In this document: positions 35,569 through 46,239 of the stretch, one piece after another
Layout of the letters: every line of letters starts with the position of its first letter
Position numbering within the stretch: position 1 is the stretch's first letter
Source: Megalonaias nervosa
Taxonomy: Eukaryota > Mollusca > Bivalvia > Unionida > Unionidae
DNA: 64,000 nucleotides
Direction of reading: 5' to 3'
NCBI GenBank assembly: GCA_016617855.1
Contig: JAECUM010000800.1
Coordinates: forward strand, 1 to 64,000
Position numbers and translations under genes: made by a program
The notes under the pieces: model-generated
Told to the model about the DNA's origin: nothing
The model's input: the letters and a program-made list of their open reading frames with translations, nothing else
The model's database searches: none

Positions 35569-36236
35569 ATGGATATAATTGACTTTTCGGCGACACGAAA
35601 ACAGGAGCCAGTGAAGCATCATCCAGCATTACCAAATTCGATAAGGATGATTATAATAGGTCCATCTGGATCGGGTAAAACACAACTACTATTAAATTTA
35701 ATAATGAGATGGTTAAATGGAGTAAATTGTATTTAGTAGCACCATCCGTAGATGATCAACAATGTTACGAAGTACTTAAAGATTTTAATGAAAATGCAAA
35801 ATTGCGGAATGAAGACGGTAATGATGTTGTTGATTTTATTACCGATATTGATGAAGCCCCATCTGTAGATGACCTAGATGGATTTATTAATAATTTAGTG
35901 GTGTACGATGACGTTATGTTGGACAGACAAACAAATCCAGCTAGAATATTTTCCAGAGGTAGACACAAGAATACAGATGTTATATACGTTACTCAGCGTT
36001 ATACACAAATACCTAAAGTGATCAGAGACAACTGCAATATTTTGGTTGTGTTTAATGGAGTAGATAATTATACTCTACAAAATATTTATTATACTTGGTG
36101 TTCAGGAGATATGGATATGATTAAGTTTAAAAACTTTTTTGCTCAAGCACAAGCTGTTCCGTTTGGATTTATTACAATAAATCTACATGATCCAAGATCC
36201 AGATATCGTGTAGGTCTAGATAAAATCTTTGGTTAA
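35569..36236 (+). pseudogene. Viral FtsK/HerA-type DNA-packaging ATPase, frameshifted
   Basis: The ATG at 35,569 opens MDIIDFSATRKQE and reaches a Walker A motif GPSGSGKT near 35,660, but this frame ends at a TAG at 35,734-35,736. The next frame (open from 35,709) begins KWSKLYLVAPSVDD and carries Walker B (LVVYDDVMLD), FSRGRHKNTDVIYVTQRYTQ and the C-terminal FNGVDNYTL to the stop at 36,234-36,236. The two frames differ by a single-base indel somewhere around 35,709-35,720. The size (about 220 residues) and motif set fit the A32-like packaging ATPases of adintoviruses, virophages and Polintons, which drive genome entry into capsids. The damage, and the lack of any neighbouring capsid or polymerase gene, mark this as an endogenous relic. 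Confidence 0.85.
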
Positions 36237-36240
36237 TTAC

Positions 36241-36507
36241 AGCAGCAGGCAGGGTGAATGACAAAAATTGAGCGACCCGCGAGTAAACTAAACGCACTAT
36301 AACAGAAAAAACAAAAAGTCAAAAATAAAATAACAAAAATGAGCTAACCCAAACGATTTATTATTCGTTTTTCAAACTATACGGTAATAATAAAAGTTAT
36401 GAGGTTCGGTTTAGTGTTATTGACCTTTTTTTTCAGCCTCTGTAGGAACCTTATGTTTTAGACAATTTGCTCGAAACCAATTTGTAGGGTTCACCCTGCC
36501 TGCTGCT
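36241..36507. repeat. 267-bp foldback with perfect 18-base arms
   Basis: AGCAGCAGGCAGGGTGAA at 36,241-36,258 is exactly complementary to TTCACCCTGCCTGCTGCT at 36,490-36,507. Inside, similarity between the arms continues patchily (ACAAA-AATTG, a CGAG...TAAA block, A-rich to T-rich), so the whole stretch can fold into one imperfect hairpin. It begins four bases after the ATPase stop codon. It could be a MITE-like insertion or an end structure of the viral element. I see no obvious target duplication. Confidence 0.8.
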
Positions 36508-36567
36508 AAAGTGTGTGAATATTTGTATCTATCATAAGGAAGGAAATTATTAGGCACGGAAATTTAC

Positions 36568-36599
36568 AGTTTTCTCGCCTTTGAGCCAGATTTGTGCAC
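36568..36599 (-). CDS. Weak candidate small exon of the receptor gene
   Basis: Thirty-two bases between a CGTCAG acceptor and a CT|GTAAAT donor on the minus strand. Entered in phase 2 and left in phase 1, it would connect the exon at 38,748 to the terminal exon at 34,442 without a stop. The acceptor has a poor pyrimidine tract, so this is only a hypothesis. Confidence 0.15.
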
Positions 36600-36663
36600 C
36601 TGACGCTAGAAGTCTTCCTGACAATCAAGGGGTATCAAATTTATGGTGTTGTAGCTATAGTCT

Positions 36664-37120
36664 ATTGTTACGTTTAGGCTCATTCAAAAGTAACAAAAGA
36701 AAAGAGTGAAACCAACAAGCTTTGTGAGTTTTAACAAAAATAATTTATTTCCCTAGAAAACACGGTGAAAAGGTGAAAATAGAAAATAGGACTTACAGTT
36801 TGTGAAGACAATCCAAACGTTTATTCTAGTACGGAAAAAATACAAGTCCTATCACTAAATAATTTTAACTGAATCCAGGTTCGAATCTTGATGACGTTCC
36901 AAGATGGAGGATGATGACGTTCCAAGATGGAGGATGATGACGTCAGGTGAAGTCTTTATACGAATCTCAAGAGTTCCACGTTGAACCACAACTTGTCATG
37001 TTTAAATTTAGAATAAATTTCTATCAAATGTCTTTGTCACTTGTATAGTTCTCCAGTGAATAAATTATTATATTCTAAAATATAGATTAACTTCTGAACA
37101 AGTTGTCATCTATGATAAAA
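36664..37120 (+). repeat. LTR-like dispersed repeat (TGTTACG family), solo copy
   Basis: It begins near TGTTACGTTTAGGCTCATTC and matches in part the start of 49,145-49,300 (shared AAACCAACAAG(C/T)TTTGT and a T/A-rich continuation). At 36,890-36,935 a 23-base unit GATGACGTTCCAAGATGGAGG is duplicated in tandem, followed by a TGACGTCA site that has the form of a CRE. The limits are approximate. A solo LTR of the Ty3-type element at 49 kb is possible. Confidence 0.4.
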
Positions 37121-38747
37121 CATCTCGAGCACCAAAAATAACGTTTAGGTGTGGTGTTTTTGTCGTTTCTTGTACTACATCTTGTCAAACCCATAAAGCA
37201 TGTGTGCATATAGAATGTTATCTAATATTTTCCAAGACTCGTCCCAGGGCTATGAAGCAGTGCTTGGTGTATAATTTGGCCGCAGAGATAGAGTCCTCAT
37301 TTAATTACTTAGGTGTAGGGGATCTAAATCGGTCAAAGTTGTGACCTTGAAGGAAATATCTCCATAACAAATTTGTATTGAATCTATGCAACCACCACTC
37401 TTTCTTGTAACTAATACATGTATCAGGCTTAGGCCGGAAATTCCTATACGTCAACAGATTGGCCCTGGAATGCATATTAGCTAAATTTGGTAAGGCATCT
37501 TTTCATAATTATTGCTGAAGAAAGCGGAAACACGTTATCATGCTTTGCAACTGTATATATTTTAAAGGAATGGGGATCTCAGTAGTTATACAATAACGAC
37601 CCTATCAGACCCATGACACATATTTTCACACGTAGTAGTAAATTGCAAAGTCCAGAAGTGTTGATTATGTACCCATTTTACCACTACTAATCCAAGGTTC
37701 ATGTATGAACGTAAATGTTTAGTGTCAATATCACACTTCTGTGATACAATACGGGAGAATAAAACGAACAAGAGTTCAAAAGGAAATGAACATTATGTTT
37801 CAAAACACAGAAAACAGTGCTTCAAACTGAAGATTTCTTTATTCTGGTTCAATATAACACGATGCTATTTTGGTCTTTTTAAGCATTTCTAAATATTGTT
37901 TTTCTTTGAGATGATTTAAAAGTAGGGTACAATTGAATCCAATTGAATATATCTAATGAACTGAACAATCATTGTATTTCTTTTAATCCTTGAATATGCC
38001 ACGCTAAATTAAGAAGTCTTGCACGTAATTACTCCATTAGCCTCTAAGAGACATTCTCTGATATTTCATCATAAACAGTTCATTAGAGATACTAGTTTAC
38101 TTCAAGTTTTGGCCAATTTTTCTTTTACACATTAGTTTATTTGTATATTTGCAAGATTTGTCCAAAATGGTGATGGAATGATGAAAAGATCAAAGGCACG
38201 TACTGGTGTATCCTGCATTTAACTTACAAGATGACATTGCTGAACCATGCTGTTACAAGCCGTGTGGACGGATGGACAGACAAATGGAAAATTTAATTAT
38301 CCGGATATCCAGCACATCGACGTGGACCCTAATCAGGGCAACCCAACAAGCATTGTTGTTATCAGACATCGTATATTGTTTAAAAATCCTTTCATATCAA
38401 ATGGACTTTTGTTTGATGTAAGACGTGTACAGTTTTATTACAGTCTGATGATAGCTGCTTTAATCTTGATTAAATTAATTATTACATATTGTATCTCAAA
38501 AGATGTGTAACAGACAAGGTTAACAACATTCTATTAATTACAAAACATCCTTCTTCAAATAACGATGTTCAAAACTACTGAAATTATGAAACTGTGTGGA
38601 ATATATGATGTTATTAACTAGGCATTCTTCTAGTAATGAAGAATTTATCTTTATCTCAGCTACCACTTCATAAAAGTTGCGGTGACTTTAAATTAGCATG
38701 TGATTTTACAGTTTAATAAAAATAGGAAAAAATTTAACCGTACTTAC
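37121..38747. other. Non-coding DNA (proposed intron)
   Basis: No supported gene. Open stretches such as 38,247-38,510 carry no recognisable motif. Confidence 0.4.
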
Positions 38748-38775
38748 TGAGTATTGGCTTGCGAATCTGATGAAC
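38748..38775 (-). CDS. Candidate microexon, receptor cytoplasmic tail
   Basis: Minus strand, 28 bases. The acceptor CAGTTATGCCTTGCAG and donor CTCA|GTAAGT are both close to consensus. In phase 1, following the exon at 40,258 (which ends GAT GAT G), it reads GSSDSQANT, giving a Ser/Asp-rich run typical of cytoplasmic tails. Because 28 is not a multiple of three, another exon must restore the phase before the terminal exon. The strength of both splice sites is the main support. Confidence 0.45.
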
Positions 38776-40257
38776 CTGCAAGGCATAACTGAATCAAATA
38801 CAATTGTTTTTTTTAAATACAAAAACCACATAAACAAATGAAATAGAATAGTTCGAACGAATTTAAGAAAGAAATAGTTACAGTACTTTTTCTTTAATAT
38901 CGAGAAGTTATGTTTAAAATAGTTTCATTCGTTTGATCAAAGAAAAGAAACTCCAACAGGCTTAAAACTTCAAATGTACTGACAACTGCATTGAAATAAA
39001 ATAGAACTAACAATCAATTTTGGAGCCCAATGAGCTTTGTGCACAAATCATCATGCGAATATTGGGTTGGTTAAAATTTCATGAAAATTAAAGGCTGCAG
39101 GCTGGAACTAAGCGAATCAATTAAGTTATTAATGGATGAGTTATTTAAGTTTACCTGCGCTCTGCCTAAATGTTACAAGATAATAATAATAATAATAATA
39201 ATAATTAATAATTAATAATAATAATAACTATATTCCTAATGCTTTCTGCAAATAACTGAGCATTCTCTATACTTTTGTCGGAATTTCGTGGACAGATTTC
39301 ATAATGTAGCGACGTGTATTTAATAGCAATTTGCATCCCTAGTGATCCACTCAATGACTTAAATTCAGAGGGAAAGAGAGACTAATATCGACAAACAAAA
39401 TCAAATGTATATAGGGTTATTTTTCTTGTATGTCTTCATGAGGAAATAATGGAATGGGTAATTTAATTTTTAATGATAATCGATAAGGGATAAAAAGTTT
39501 TTTTTACAGATAATGCCACATTTTAGTGCTCACTAGTTTCGATTTTACGAAATAACTAATCCCATAAAAGTAGCACGCACAAATCGACCATGGTTGGGCA
39601 GAAAAAGCGATCATGCTTAGTTTTTATCGAATGCATCATATTAGGATATGTGAGCTTTTTCGTTGCAATGATTACGGCTAGCTCGAAACTGTTTGCATTA
39701 CATGTTTGCTTTAAAAGGGATTTATCAAGAAGCACTAGGCGACTAATGTTCAGCGATAATATTGAACAAATATGCAATATATGTCGATGGACAAATCACC
39801 GCGCGAGAGAATTAGGCTACATCAATAATATTTTTTTCATCTAGATATAACGTTAAGCTCAAAACACACTTAACATAAACGACTATCCAACGAGAAATGA
39901 TAATTATTCAATGAATATAGGTTATATGGAATGGAAGGGGAGGTCAATAGCCATTTTTAAAATAAAGTATCCCACACTGTAATTGAAGCAACTCTACGTA
40001 ATGAGCTTCAGATGATCAAGATTTGCCCCAAACTATACAAATTGCATCTGACATCGTTGATATCACACACAAAAGATATAAGGCTACTTTTTAAGGAATA
40101 CAAATAACATTCTTACTGATTATCCAGGATATATATCGGGGTAATAGAGCAATTCATTAAAATTTGAAGTATATTCCTAAAAAATAATAAATCAAAAGAT
40201 AAAAAAGTAAAACATGGCGCAATTTGACATGTGATATAGTTTTCGAAAAGACATACC
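38776..40257. other. Proposed intron with (AAT)n microsatellite
   Basis: (AAT)n-type repeat at 39,180-39,228. Short open stretches near 39,590-39,844 on both strands look random. Confidence 0.45.
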
Positions 40258-40308
40258 ATCATCTTCCCTAGGTCCATAAGGTCCCATATCGTTCAGTGTC
40301 TGTTTCGC
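40258..40308 (-). CDS. Candidate exon, receptor cytoplasmic region
   Basis: Minus strand, 51 bases (17 codons), phase 1 at both ends. The acceptor ATATCTTTCTAACAG and donor GATG|GTATGT are good. Only one of the three frames is open and it reads KQTLNDMGPYGPREDD. That is the same phase in which the transmembrane exon at 43,662 ends and in which the 28-base exon at 38,748 reads well. Intron phase agreement across three independent exons is the best argument that this is real. Confidence 0.5.
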
Positions 40309-40834
40309 TGTTAGAAAGATATAAAGTGCATGAATTATGAATAATGCTAAGAAGAACACAATATGTTTATTTATTAGTCATAAAAGTCTATACACAACTG
40401 ACTGTATTTTATTTTTTAATTGCACGTGGGTCTATAATTATAAACAATGAGAGAGCGTTAAAATATTTCGCATTGTGAGTCAGTATTACATTTCATCATT
40501 GGTAGTGCATCTCGAATCACTTTTTGTCTTCTCTGGAAATATTTTGCTTTTCAATTTTAACGAGAGATTCCAATATAAATTGAAACTACTGGAGGTTTAA
40601 TTGTCGAAAAGTTTCCAGAAAAATCTTATTTATATTATTAAGAATCTTTTATTACACTTTATATTTTAATGCATTTTCCTTTTAGTAACCTACCTTTGAC
40701 AAACAAAGATTGCGCTTGATAGATAGGGATACAAATGATTTTAATACAATTATGCACGACTAGTAATTTCGAGAAAGCCACATCTGCTGAACGTGAATTG
40801 TAGAAATAAAGTTGGAAAATTTAAAGAGGCTTAC

Positions 40835-40885
40835 ATTCCTTCATCAATAATGCTTGTTCGTAGTCTATTTTTATGTTTGATATTT
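40835..40885 (-). CDS. Candidate exon, receptor cytoplasmic region (weaker)
   Basis: Minus strand, 51 bases, phase 1 at both ends, with acceptor GTGAATGTTTCTAG and donor GGAAT|GTAAGC. In phase 1 it reads ISNIKIDYEQALLMKE, with a tyrosine in an acidic context. A second frame is also open, and the acceptor is only moderate, so the evidence is modest. Confidence 0.3.
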
Positions 40886-43123
40886 CTAGAAACATTCACA
40901 TCGCATCTGTCATCTTAAGAAAGCACAAATATGGCTTCACTGATACAGCAGAGGTGACTTGAAGTTGAATGCTCGTCACGAAATTTCAGAATCGAATAAA
41001 GATTTTGAAAGAACCTTCTGATTGGTTTGTTATCATACATGTCTTGTGTAACGTCAAAAAGAATTTTACAGAGAAAAACAGGATTCATATGTTTTTGTAG
41101 CCTTATGTTTGAAGTTTGAAGCTAACTTTGATATGAACCTTACATCTGGAGATCACTACTCCCCAAAATATAACAAAATAAAACATTTAATAATAAAAAA
41201 ATATTCAGGTTACGAGACACCTGTAGTAGCAAAAGTAAAAAAGATGCTATATTATTCAATACTTGTTCATTTAAAACTTTCATAAAACCGGATGCAAATA
41301 TTAACAATAAATCTTACCTTTTGTCTTTCTTGCATCCTACAAAGAATAAAGAAAAGCAAGAATCAATGAATTAAGAGAAGACGTTGCAGATAATTACAGT
41401 GTAATGACTAAAATATTTTCACGTTTTAATGGTAAACAGACACAATATTTAGTGACTAGCAATTATAAACCATTGCACTAGAAACGGACAGTTCCGACTG
41501 AATTCTTTTGCATTCTTTATCGTGTATTGCGTTTTCTTTTGTGCAAAAAGATGCATGCTCAGCCTTTTTGTTTTTAAAAAACTAACAGAAGATAAATGCA
41601 GAAAAGCGAGAAAGATGTGGGAGATGATACGTGACCAAGCAACATGTTTTGAGACTGAGTAAATATGGATTTTCATTGACTGAAATTGGGCAAATATAAG
41701 AATATCTATGCTTTACAATTTCCAAGATAAGAAAGAACTTTTGTGGGCTTCCTTCAGTAGAAAACAAGGTTGTTCCTGGATATTTCCAGTTTAATGAACA
41801 TCTCTTGCAGAGTTAAATAATGACTTTAACTCATTTATATCCTTACTATTTTCCGAAACGAATGATTCAACAAATAATGAGCACCGAAGGTTTTCACAGA
41901 AGGTCGGTTAGTAAAGGAACATACCATTTCTTCGAGAACAGTGATACGTTGAGTCAATTGGTGGTTAGTAATTTTCGACAGTAGAGTAGAAGTGGTTTGT
42001 TTTGGGTTTTTTTAGGTGTTATTTTTGATTTTCCGATTAAATCGGGTTGTACTGACTAAAAATCCATTTTCTGATGGCATGGTGGAAGGCTGAGGGGACA
42101 TTTATTGTTGTTGTTGATGTTGTTGTTGTTGTAGGGTTTAACGCCATTTTTCAGCACACGATAGGCTATACATGGCAGCCAGTATTATTGGTGGAGGAAG
42201 AACACGGGAAAACCTGAGGGACATTTAAAATAAAAATTGAGTTTATTCTAGTCGTAATAGTGGCACCCAGTTAAGTTAATGGCGATGCATTGGATATTTA
42301 GTTGCAGCAGTGGTATTGGCGCATTTACCGAAAATCGTAGTAAAAGAAATACAGTAAAATATATTGAAATAATGGAAGACCTGTGAGTATTTATTGATGA
42401 TAATGCGCCAATATGCCAGTGCGGAGTGGAAAACAGAGACAACAAGCCCTCTATCATGGCCCTTTACACCAGCTGACATGAATATCAATGACGACATGTG
42501 AAGCGCATTAAAATTCCCGTCTCGATGCAGAAACAAAACCTTATAATACTAAAACTCAATATGACTTGTTACATAACGTATATTCCATTTTGGAACTCGA
42601 TTTCTCCTGAGGTCATTGGAAATTTATATCGTTCTTTCCCCAGAAGAATTCGTTGCACAAAAAAGTCTAAATTATATTCTTCAAACTATTAGTCAGATAT
42701 GTCAGTTGTCTTTTTTCCTACCTACATCGTCACTTTGGCATTTCGTAACGTTACAATATGAAATAATTACATCATAACACTGTATATATGATACACTAAA
42801 ATCCTTTGCAAATATACCACATTTACTCTGAATATATATTATTTCTATTCTGTGATATAAGCGTGCAGACTGTAAGTAGCATGTATTTAAACACAGATGT
42901 GCTTTTGGATGCTTTGATTGACGAAGTCATGGTTGTAATGTATGAATGCATGCATGCATGTATGTATGTATAGGTAGGTAGTTAGGTAGAAAAAGGCAGG
43001 ACATTTGGCAGGTATATCTGGTATCTTCTGCAAGAAAATTACGGAACATTTTATCTTCTCATATCATTATAGAAAACAGGTCATCTATGAAGAAATGCAG
43101 TTCAAGCAAATGTTTGTGCTTAC
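40886..43123. other. Proposed introns with scattered simple repeats
   Basis: It contains a (GTT)n-rich stretch at 42,105-42,137, followed by GGGTTTAACGCCATTTTTCAGC, which resembles the 3' ends of invertebrate SINE/LINE families. A GCAT/GTAT/GTAG tract lies at 42,945-42,990. No other exon is supported apart from the 19-base one listed separately. Confidence 0.4.
41318..41336 (-). CDS. Candidate 19-base microexon
   Basis: Minus strand. The acceptor CTTTATTCTTTGTAG and donor AAAAG|GTAAGA are both strong, enclosing GATGCAAGAAAGACAAAAG. In phase 1 it reads CKKDK, basic like a juxtamembrane segment. Its length is not a multiple of three, and inclusion would push the exon at 40,258 into a frame with an early TAG. 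It is therefore an alternative exon giving a short tail, or not an exon. Confidence 0.3.
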
Positions 43124-43138
43124 GTTGTATCGACCTGT
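43124..43138 (-). CDS. Candidate 15-base microexon
   Basis: Minus strand. The acceptor CTTCATTTCTTCACATATAG is rich in pyrimidines and the donor CAAC|GTAAGC is good. Fifteen bases, phase 1 to 1, encode a basic-polar stretch RSIQ between the transmembrane exon and the tail. The size makes chance occurrence likely enough to keep confidence low. Confidence 0.25.
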
Positions 43139-43661
43139 CTATATGTGAAGAAATGAAGCAATCGCAATGTTCTCTCTCTATCGCATAAATGCTTTTCCAA
43201 CCGACAAAAAATGCTTTTAAAATCTCTTTTAAAGATATAATACATTGCAGTATTGTTTCAATTAAACAATGTTTAAACTCTAGGTCGAGTAAATAGGGTA
43301 GAGTAATATTGAGTTGTTAATATCACATTGTGAGCCTTGAAGAAATGCAAAATCAATATACATGTTTACTCGTTATATTACAGAATGAACCTCATGTAAA
43401 ACAAATCATTTTTCTTTGTTCGAAACGTTTTCTTATTTCTTATTTGATTTTTATTAGTTACATTTTAACATAGTCAAGTTACGGAAAAGGAGCAATTTTA
43501 GGTGAAGAAAACAAAACAGATTTATTTCAAATAATGGTCAATGGATATGCAAGAAGTGTTAATATATGAACTACATTTTAGATTTTAAGATACTATTAGA
43601 GTACATAAACAGGTGCTTATGTAAAAGCAAATTTAAAAAAATAAAACATTGATTCATATAC

Positions 43662-43772
43662 CTTTTCTTGAACGGATAAATAACACTAGTGCAGCAACAA
43701 AGAGGCATACAGTAAGGCTAAATAGGATAGTAGATACTATCAGCGTTGATCCATTGGTATTTACCATTGTGT
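43662..43772 (-). CDS. Candidate transmembrane exon of a type I receptor
   Basis: Minus strand, 111 bases, phase 1 at both ends. The acceptor ACTGTCTTTTCTTTCAG and donor AAAAG|GTATAT are clear. The single sensible frame reads TMVNTNGSTLIVSTILFSLT and then VCLFVAALVLFIRSRK. This is a hydrophilic lead, about 23 hydrophobic residues (one helix) and a basic stop-transfer RSRK, the standard layout of a single-pass type I membrane protein. It is flanked downstream on the same strand by small exons in the same phase. It may belong with the EGF exon at 62,746-62,885, but about 19 kb of repeat-filled DNA separates them. Confidence 0.6.
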
Positions 43773-44674
43773 CTGAAAGAAAAGACAGTAAGTGTAACCA
43801 TAGACGAATTCATTCTTCATTCTCTCCTTTATTCTATATTAACCCAAATCAGTCTTCCATACTAAAGTTATTTTCTGGCAGTAGCTCATAAATTTTGACA
43901 AAGGGGAGATCAAATCCATATTAATTTGTTTCTATTAACGTTTGAATAAATAAATTAAACTCACTCCTATTATAGATTAATCATTGCTGTTTGCAAAAAG
44001 AACCACCAGTTAATTACAATGCAGTATGACAAATAATGTTCAACTCAGATTACATCTGTTTTAACAGAGAATACAAGCAATAAGCAGTATGAAGTCAGGC
44101 TGTGATATTAATTTGAATCATATTTAGTTACAATTTGAAGTTACAGCTACGTAACTGAAATAGGAAGTTGAAATTGATTTTAAAAGTCTAGTAAAAATAA
44201 TGGGATAAAAACTGCAAGTACGTATAGTTAAATGATAATTGCTGACTCATTCAAATATGATTTTATATTTATACATGCATTTATTTCACAATCTTATTTT
44301 GTCCATTGTGATACAAAGTCAAATGTCCCTTGTTAATCAGTGAGAAAAAATCAATTTATTGGAAAATAAATTTACACAATTCAATGCCTCTAAAATGTGA
44401 TTTAGCAGTAAAGTAACAAAACTAATCTACATCATATGAATGTGTTATTGGGAGAAGATATATGATGACTAGAGGAACAAAATCGCATGGTGGAGACCAA
44501 CTTCTCTCTGAAAATATTATTCTACACTTCTGACATGTAAGGTGAAAGACAATTAATGTAACAAAACATATATGGTTATAAAACTTAGTTGCACAATGTA
44601 TATTCTATTTTATTTCGTTGTGTTAAATAAAAGAGCCCTTCCTACTGCCTATGCTAAAAATAAGTACTTGCGGC

Positions 44675-44735
<61 letters not shown>

Positions 44736-45429
44736 GATGATAATATACAAATATAGTTGAACAAAAAATTAGGTGGAAAGTTCTTTTCATTTTCACACAC
44801 GATGTTTCAGAAAGACATATATGAACTAATAAAAGACATTCTTGCTATGTACAATCTACATATAGGGAAATTTGTCCTGACTTGTTCCTTTATTGACTAG
44901 GCACTTTAGAAAATAAGTAAAGTAATCTGGATATTATCGAGAAACTATTTCATCTAAGTTGCATATTAGATATGAAGGATTTTCGTTCCGTAAGTTTGTG
45001 CCAACCCTTTTCCTAAGAAGTCTCTTGAGCTGTACAATTTTTGTGTTACCTGTAATTATTCTGGTGTTCTTAAGTTGAGATTTTCAAGATTGTTATAATC
45101 CTTTATTAAGCAACTGTACCAAACAATATAATTATTTGAAAAATATGGAATTCGAAAGGAGATGCATATTCTACTTACATTCAAGATTATTGCTTTTAAT
45201 CAGCCAGTAATGTCAATACAGAGTTGTATCACATTTCAGGATGACTTGACAATGTTTCGTCAATACTATGGGTAATGCCTAAATTCGTATGGGTGCTTAC
45301 AAAAGCAATTAATTTTTATTACCATATATTAGTGTACAAGAGAAAAGCTGTTATTTGTGATAGTGAATACCATCGCCTATTTGTTTCTCAGGATTAGATT
45401 TGACCACTTGTTTGTACATTTAATTTGCA
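43773..45429. other. Non-coding DNA with (AG)n microsatellite
   Basis: (AG)n at 44,676-44,732. No exon is supported. Confidence 0.5.
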
Positions 45430-46200
45430 TTGTTTGTTAGTATGGTTTTTATTACTAAATTTTTGTAATTTCATTATATGCTATTGTAATGTAACATTGT
45501 ATGTTGGACTTAACCTTGTCCTATATCAAGTTTATTTTCTTCATGACCTGAATTATTGATTTTTTAAATATTTTAGTCCGTAAACAACTAATACATAGCT
45601 AAAATATTATCTATGTGTATAGCTTTAATATCAGGATAATTATTAATAGAAGCAAACATCTTTATTTGGGTCTGGGTCTAGGTTATTGGAATTCCCCTAC
45701 AATTTACTTGTTGTACCTGACATAGTAAAGGTTATATATAATAATTTTAGTAGCAGCCATTCTAATTAAATAATAATTTTAGTGACAGACTTTCTAATTA
45801 TAACTAAAAATTTATTCTGTAAACATTAAGAAGTTTCCTGAAGGTTGTTTTCCATTAGGTATCTTTTATTTTTAGAAAATCTTAATTGTGACCTGAGGTC
45901 AAGTAGAAGACTATATAATCTTGTTACTGGAAAGATTATTCATTCGTGCTTTAAGATCTAGCGGAATCAATTTTTATTAGTGTGTGATCAGAAGTTCATT
46001 TGGGCTGCGATTTTTTTCTATAAATTATTCATGTGATGTTTCTCTGGAAATAAAGAGTGCTCATAAAAATATTCTTGGACAGAGACATTCACTGGGATTT
46101 ATAGTGGATTCAAACCTGGGATCAATTTACTGTATTTTAATAAAAGAATGTTGGTACAACAACAATAAATTCCAGCCCAAATAAACTACTGGTCAAAATA
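45430..46200 (+). repeat. LTR-like unit, tandem copy 1
   Basis: It shares many blocks with 46,240-47,110 in the same order: TTCATTATATGCTAT, the GGACTT(A/T)ACCTTGTCC block, GTGACCTGA(G/A)GTCA(A/T)GTAGA(A/G)GACTATATAATCTTGT, and ATTCATTCGTGC. The ACTATATAATC block with following pyrimidines looks like a TATA-type promoter of an LTR. No internal retroelement genes lie between the two units. Limits are approximate. Confidence 0.55.
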
Positions 46201-46239
46201 ATAATACAAATTGATTGATTCTGCATAAATCTTTCTTTT

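Noticed and set aside
41880..42000. Minus-strand donor GAAATG|GTATGT near 41,930, considered as another receptor exon
   Set aside because: No acceptor upstream gives an open exon of more than a few bases.
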